Assembly (NCBI RefSeq): GCF_900090285.1
Contig: NZ_LT607754.1
Coordinates: 2,356,001 to 2,420,000, forward strand
DNA length: 64,000 nucleotides
Direction of reading: 5' to 3'
DNA from: Micromonospora inositola
GTDB taxonomy: Bacteria; Actinomycetota; Actinomycetes; Mycobacteriales; Micromonosporaceae
The notes beneath the pieces are model-generated. The model searched no databases. It was not told the origin of the DNA and was given only the letters and a program-made list of their open reading frames with translations. Of the stretch, positions 60,681 to 64,000 are shown piece by piece (position 1 is the first letter of the stretch; every line of letters starts with the position of its first letter). Position numbers and translations under genes: made by a program.

Positions 60681-62735
60681 TCAGTGGCCCCGGGTGTTGT
60701 CGTGCGGGCTACGGCTGCGGCCGAGGGCGTCCACCCGGCCCCAGCGACCGGGGATGTCGAGCAGCTCCACCCGGCCCATTCCCTCCGGGACGGCGGGGTC
60801 GATGATCAGGTGCTCGCCCTCCGGTTCGAGGCCGAGCATCACCCGGAGCAGCAGCAGCGGAGTCCCCGCCGACCAGGCCTGCGGACTGCACGCGGTCGGG
60901 TACTGCACCGGGTAGTCGGTGAGGTCGCGCTCGTAGCCGGCGAACGCCTCCGGCAGCCGGCCGTCGAAGAACCGGGACGCGCCCAGCATCGAATCGCAGA
61001 TCCGGCCGGCCTCCTCGCGGAAGCCGTACTTCCACAGTCCCCAGGCGATGATCGAGTTGTCGAACGGCCAGACCGTGCCGACGTGGTAGCCGATCGGGTT
61101 GTACCGCCCCTGGTCGTCGGCGAGGGTCCGCACCCCCCAGCCGGAGAAGAGGCGCGGTCCGAGCAGATGGCGGGCGACCGCCGCCGCCCGGGACTCGTCG
61201 ACGATGCCGCTCCACAGCAGGTGTCCGATGTTGGAGGAGAGGGCGTCGACGTGCCGGCCCTCCGGGTCCAGGGCGAGCGCGTAGTACTCCCGCTCCGGGA
61301 TCCAGAAGTCCCGGTTGAACCGCTCCTTGAGCGCCGCCGCCTCGCGTTCCAGCCGGTCGGCGTACGCGGGGTCGTTCCAGTACTTCCGGGCCAGCCGGGC
61401 GCCGCGCAGCTTCGCGTCGTAGGCGTAACCCTGGAGTTCGCAGGTGGCCAGGGGGAACTCCGGCAGCCGGCCGTCGGAGTAGGAGATCGAATCCGGGGAG
61501 TCCTTCCAGCACTGGTTCGGCAGCCCGGTCTCCGGGTTGCGGGTCATGTACCAGACGTAGCCGGTGCCGAGCAGGTCGCCGTACGTGTCGATCCAGTCCA
61601 GCGCGGCCCGGGTCTGGGCCTCCAGCCGCCGGACCAGGTCGGCGTCCCCGGTCCACCGCTCGTACTCGTCGAGCAGGGTCACGAAGAGGGGGGTGGAGTC
61701 GGCCGAGCCGTAGTACGGGGAGTGCGGCTGCTCCTCGAAGCCGGCGGTCTCGCCGTACCGGAGCTCGTGCAGGATCTTGCCCGGCTCCTCGTCCCGGAAG
61801 TCGTCCAGGCGGTTGCCCTGAAGGCCGGCCAGCATCACGATGGTGGGCGTGACCAGGTCTGGCAGGAACGGCAGCACCTGCAGCGAGGTGAAGAGGCTGT
61901 CCCGCCCGAAGAGGGTCATGAACCAGGGCAGGCCGGCGGCGAGCAGCCGTACGCCGAGCGTGATCGACTCGTACCGGAGCGCGGCGAGGTCGTTGAGGCT
62001 GCGTCGGTACGCCCCGGCGAGCGGCTGGCAGTCGCAGCCGAGCTTCGGCGCGCGGGCGATCAGATCGTCCTGCTCGGCGTGGATGGCCGCGGCGGAGCGG
62101 TGGCCGCCCAGCGGCAGGGTGGCCCGGATGTCCTCGCCCCGGGCGCCGTAGATGATCGTCGCGGTGCGCAGCTGGGTGGTCCACTCGCCGTGCGGGCCGA
62201 TCCGGATCCGGAAGGTCATGCCGGACCCGTCGATCTCGCCGGGCGCGGTCGTCCTGATCACCGCTTCCCTGCGGAACCGCTCCCGGTGGTATGCGAGCCG
62301 AAGTTCGTTCTCCGCCACGTAGGGGGTGGTCCGGCCCTTCTTGTGCCGCTTGTGCTTGATCTCGAACAGGTCGGCGAAGTCGGAGCCGATGTCGAGCCGG
62401 AGGGTGAACTCCGCCTCCTGACCCGAGTGGTTCAGCACGGTCAGCTCCTCGTCGAAGCTGCCACCGATCCCGCGGCTGCGGATCACCGACACCTTGGCGT
62501 CCAGGTAGTGCGTCGGCTCGCCGGGGACCAGGAAGAACCGGGTCTGGTACGACAGCGCGTCGTCGATGGAGAGGGCGTGCAGCCGTTGCCCGTCCAGGGT
62601 CAGCAGCCAGGTGGAGATGAAGCGGGTGTCGAAGGAGAAGAGCCCGGTGGGGAAGTCGAAGGACGGCTCGATGTCCCCCCGCCGGTCGCTGACCAGAAAG
62701 GTGTTGCCGTCGAGGATGCTGACCCGCTCGTTCAT
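60681..62735 (-). CDS. Glycogen-debranching-like amylo-alpha-1,6-glucosidase
   Basis: 684 residues. An N-terminal beta-rich domain (VSILDGNTFLVSDRRGDIE, GLFSFDTRFISTW) is followed by an (alpha/alpha)6-barrel with LFGRDSLFTSLQVLPFLP, ADSTPLFVTLLDEYERW, VGTVWPFDNSIIAWGLWKYG and CSPQAWSAGTPLLLL. This matches GDE-type enzymes that hydrolyse alpha-1,6 links. Substrate unproven. It overlaps the SCP2 gene stop by 4 bp (ATGA). Confidence 0.9.
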   Translation of the reverse strand: MNERVSILDGNTFLVSDRRGDIEPSFDFPTGLFSFDTRFISTWLLTLDGQRLHALSIDDALSYQTRFFLVPGEPTHYLDAKVSVIRSRGIGGSFDEELTVLNHSGQEAEFTLRLDIGSDFADLFEIKHKRHKKGRTTPYVAENELRLAYHRERFRREAVIRTTAPGEIDGSGMTFRIRIGPHGEWTTQLRTATIIYGARGEDIRATLPLGGHRSAAAIHAEQDDLIARAPKLGCDCQPLAGAYRRSLNDLAALRYESITLGVRLLAAGLPWFMTLFGRDSLFTSLQVLPFLPDLVTPTIVMLAGLQGNRLDDFRDEEPGKILHELRYGETAGFEEQPHSPYYGSADSTPLFVTLLDEYERWTGDADLVRRLEAQTRAALDWIDTYGDLLGTGYVWYMTRNPETGLPNQCWKDSPDSISYSDGRLPEFPLATCELQGYAYDAKLRGARLARKYWNDPAYADRLEREAAALKERFNRDFWIPEREYYALALDPEGRHVDALSSNIGHLLWSGIVDESRAAAVARHLLGPRLFSGWGVRTLADDQGRYNPIGYHVGTVWPFDNSIIAWGLWKYGFREEAGRICDSMLGASRFFDGRLPEAFAGYERDLTDYPVQYPTACSPQAWSAGTPLLLLRVMLGLEPEGEHLIIDPAVPEGMGRVELLDIPGRWGRVDALGRSRSPHDNTRGH

Positions 62736-63112
62736 GCCCGCCGTCCGGCTTGCTCGCGGGCGGTCTCCCGGGGGTCGCGGGTGCCCGGCGGGTTGGGGAA
62801 GAAGAGTCGGAAGGCGAGGATGAGCACCACGTTGCCGCTGAAGGTGGCCTCGTTGCGGAACACCGCGGCGATGGCCTGGGCGCGGCCGGTGACCAGCCGC
62901 TCGAACAGGTCCGGGCTGCTGTTCCAGACCGCGTCGGCCGGGCCGCGTCCGTGGGTCACCCGGGCCGAACCGGGCGCCAGCTCGACCAGCCAGTGGTCCG
63001 TGCGGTTTCCGGTGGCCAGGGCGATCTGCAGGGTTCCCTTGATCGGACTGCGCAGCACCGCCGGGGCACGCGCCGGCAGTGACGCGAAGAACCGCTCGGT
63101 CGCCTCACCCAC
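62732..63112 (-). CDS. SCP2 sterol-binding-domain protein
   Basis: 126 residues. The core GTLQIALATGNRTDHWLVEL and RVTHGRGPADAVWNSSPDLF, then LVTGRAQAIAAVFRNEATFSG matches SCP2 domains, which bind fatty-acyl or sterol-like lipids. TACGAT lies 6 nt before the GTG start, probably leaderless. Its stop overlaps the debranching enzyme start, coupling two seemingly unrelated functions. Confidence 0.85.
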   Translation of the reverse strand: MGEATERFFASLPARAPAVLRSPIKGTLQIALATGNRTDHWLVELAPGSARVTHGRGPADAVWNSSPDLFERLVTGRAQAIAAVFRNEATFSGNVVLILAFRLFFPNPPGTRDPRETAREQAGRRA

Positions 63113-63196
63113 ATCCGAATCGTAGGCAGCAGCCGGACATGTCGGGTCAGTATCGTCAGTCCACCCGGAACGGACATCCGCCGGGTCGGCGCGGCG

Positions 63197-63559
63197 TCAG
63201 TAGACCAGCGCCTGCGCGCCCTCGGCCATCGCCTCCTCGACGAAGACCGCCGCCCCGGCGATGCGCACGTCGGGGATCACGTCGCCGGGACCGATGTCCC
63301 GGCGGGCGGCGCACTGGGTGCAGGCGGTGACCTTGCCGGTGGTCAGGATCACGTGCAGCAGCTCGGCCAGCGGCGCGGAGTGCGGCAGCTCGAACTCCTG
63401 CGCCTTCCCGGGCAGCGCGAACCAGGTCGACTCGCCGGTCAGCCAGAGCGACACGTCGACCCCGGCGGCCGCCGCCGTGGCGGCGACCGTGAAGGCCTGG
63501 GCGCACCGCTCCGGGGCGTCCGCGCCGGCGGTGGCCTTGACGACAAGAGTGCGGGCCAT
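63197..63559 (-). CDS. DsrE-family protein
   Basis: 120 residues with a DsrE-like fold: LVVKATAGADAPERCAQAFT, AGVDVSLWLTGESTWFALPG and a CTQCAARR pair of cysteines in the active-loop position. DsrE proteins often carry sulfane sulfur. TATGCT lies 6 nt before ATG, overlapping the divergent -10 of the small peptide gene. Confidence 0.88.
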   Translation of the reverse strand: MARTLVVKATAGADAPERCAQAFTVAATAAAAGVDVSLWLTGESTWFALPGKAQEFELPHSAPLAELLHVILTTGKVTACTQCAARRDIGPGDVIPDVRIAGAAVFVEEAMAEGAQALVY

Positions 63560-63582
63560 GGCGCCAGCATAGGATGGCCGGG

Positions 63583-63687
63583 ATGGTTACCGAGATCGGG
63601 TTCGTCAGCCTGCTGGTCGCCGGCCTGGGCGCGCTCGCCGGTGGCCTGGTCTACGTCGCTGTTCGCATTTCGAGAGGTAATTGGTGA
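63583..63687 (+). CDS. 34-residue membrane peptide
   Basis: One TM helix (FVSLLVAGLGALAGGLVYVA) with a short acidic outer end and a basic cytoplasmic end (RISRGNW). TAGGAT lies 7 nt before ATG; it overlaps the -10 of the divergent DsrE gene by two bases. It is conserved in type (short TM peptide before the nitrobindin gene) but its function is unknown. Confidence 0.7.
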   Translation: MVTEIGFVSLLVAGLGALAGGLVYVAVRISRGNW

Positions 63688-63705
63688 GCGCGAGGAGTGA
63701 GCCGG

Positions 63706-63730
63706 GTTTGCGAGCCCCGCAGTCGCGAAC
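63706..63730. repeat. Imperfect inverted repeat of a likely dispersed family
   Basis: gtttgcga-N9-tcgcgaac has one mismatch. The wider sequence (gagtgagccgggtttgcgag) looks, from memory, like a short intergenic repeat frequent in Micromonosporaceae. Only one copy is visible here. Confidence 0.3.
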
Positions 63731-63742
63731 GGGGATGGCGCT

Positions 63743-64000
63743 GTGAGTGAGAATCCACTGCAGCCGCCGTGGCTGAACGCGCCGCCGGTCGACCCGTACC
63801 CGTACGAGGAGAGCCACGACCTGCGCGTCGGCCCCAAGCTGCACCCGAGCCTGGACGGCCTGCTGCCGTACGTCGGGGTGTGGCGTGGTCGCGGGCGCGG
63901 CGGTTTCCCCACCATCGAGGACTTCGACTTCGCGCAGGAGATCCGGATCAGCCACGACGGCCGGCCGTTCCTGTCCTACGAGTCGCGGGCGTGGATCCTC
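63743..64000 (+). CDS. Nitrobindin-family (DUF1794/THAP4-like) protein, N-terminal part
   Basis: The first 86 residues of a gene that runs out of the window. It has the family motif GVWRGRGRGGFPTI and FDFAQEIRISHDGRPFLSY. Nitrobindins bind heme and NO in a beta-barrel. The GTG start gives MSENPLQPPWLN. It follows the 34-residue peptide by 55 bp on the same strand. Confidence 0.85.
   Translation, partial: MSENPLQPPWLNAPPVDPYPYEESHDLRVGPKLHPSLDGLLPYVGVWRGRGRGGFPTIEDFDFAQEIRISHDGRPFLSYESRAWIL

Overview
The window is very GC-rich, gene-dense chromosomal DNA from an actinomycete, most likely Micromonosporaceae (Micromonospora or a close relative). The evidence is the GC-biased codon use, frequent GTG starts, a mycothiol synthase gene (mshD), a GlnR-type regulator, a conservon (Cvn) signalling cluster, actinobacterial riboswitch classes (SAM-IV) and a cysteine-rich attenuator leader. 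I see no rRNA or tRNA gene, CRISPR array, insertion sequence, prophage or biosynthetic gene cluster. It reads as core chromosome with a few decayed genes.

Layout. 1-8.4 kb: tail of an unknown gene, a CDC48-like AAA+ ATPase, then a minus-strand conservon: a stand-alone two-TM sensor, a nitrate-sensor-type histidine kinase, a roadblock protein, a DUF742 protein and a small GTPase, tightly overlapped. 8.8-12.5 kb: a secreted-hydrolase/ABC-ATPase fusion with its permease. 12.5-14.2 kb: a broken DivIVA-like gene, an ArsR repressor and a divergent EamA exporter separated by two palindromes. 14.4-15.8 kb: SAM-I riboswitch and thrC. 16-20 kb: acetyltransferases, paaN and a truncated membrane gene. 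20-24 kb: cold-shock protein, a membrane protein, and an orphan groEL behind two CIRCE operators. 24-33.8 kb: GNAT, a polytopic membrane subtilase, glpD, lipoprotein, FAD oxidase, DUF4031, HD and FUSC proteins. 33.8-35.3 kb: a class V PLP enzyme behind a SAM-IV riboswitch. 35.4-42.7 kb: PrsW-like protease, lone GroES-like protein, AI-2E transporter, DinG-like helicase, DUF402 protein and a SigJ-type sigma factor.

42.9-55.9 kb is phosphate and nitrogen/thiol territory: PPK2, DUF47-Pit behind a three-unit PHO box, the pstSCAB operon behind a two-unit PHO box, a frameshifted second pstS, mshD, a polysaccharide deacetylase and glnR. 56-59.6 kb: a membrane protein, an LmeA-like DUF2993 lipoprotein-type gene, then a cysteine-rich leader ORF, thiosulfate sulfurtransferase and DUF1416 gene. 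The order glnR/mshD/pst and lmeA/sulfurtransferase/DUF1416 matches a neighbourhood known from Mycobacterium. 59.8-64 kb: a hypothetical membrane-anchored protein, a glycogen-debranching-like enzyme with an SCP2 gene, DsrE, a 34-aa membrane peptide and the start of a nitrobindin-like gene.

Two themes run across the window. First, three different RNA-level sulfur sensors (SAM-I, SAM-IV, Cys-rich attenuator) lie within 44 kb, alongside mycothiol synthesis. Second, many genes carry a TANNNT hexamer only 6-8 nt before the start codon, the signature of leaderless transcription, and several of these occur as divergent pairs. Start choices below use this signal where present.
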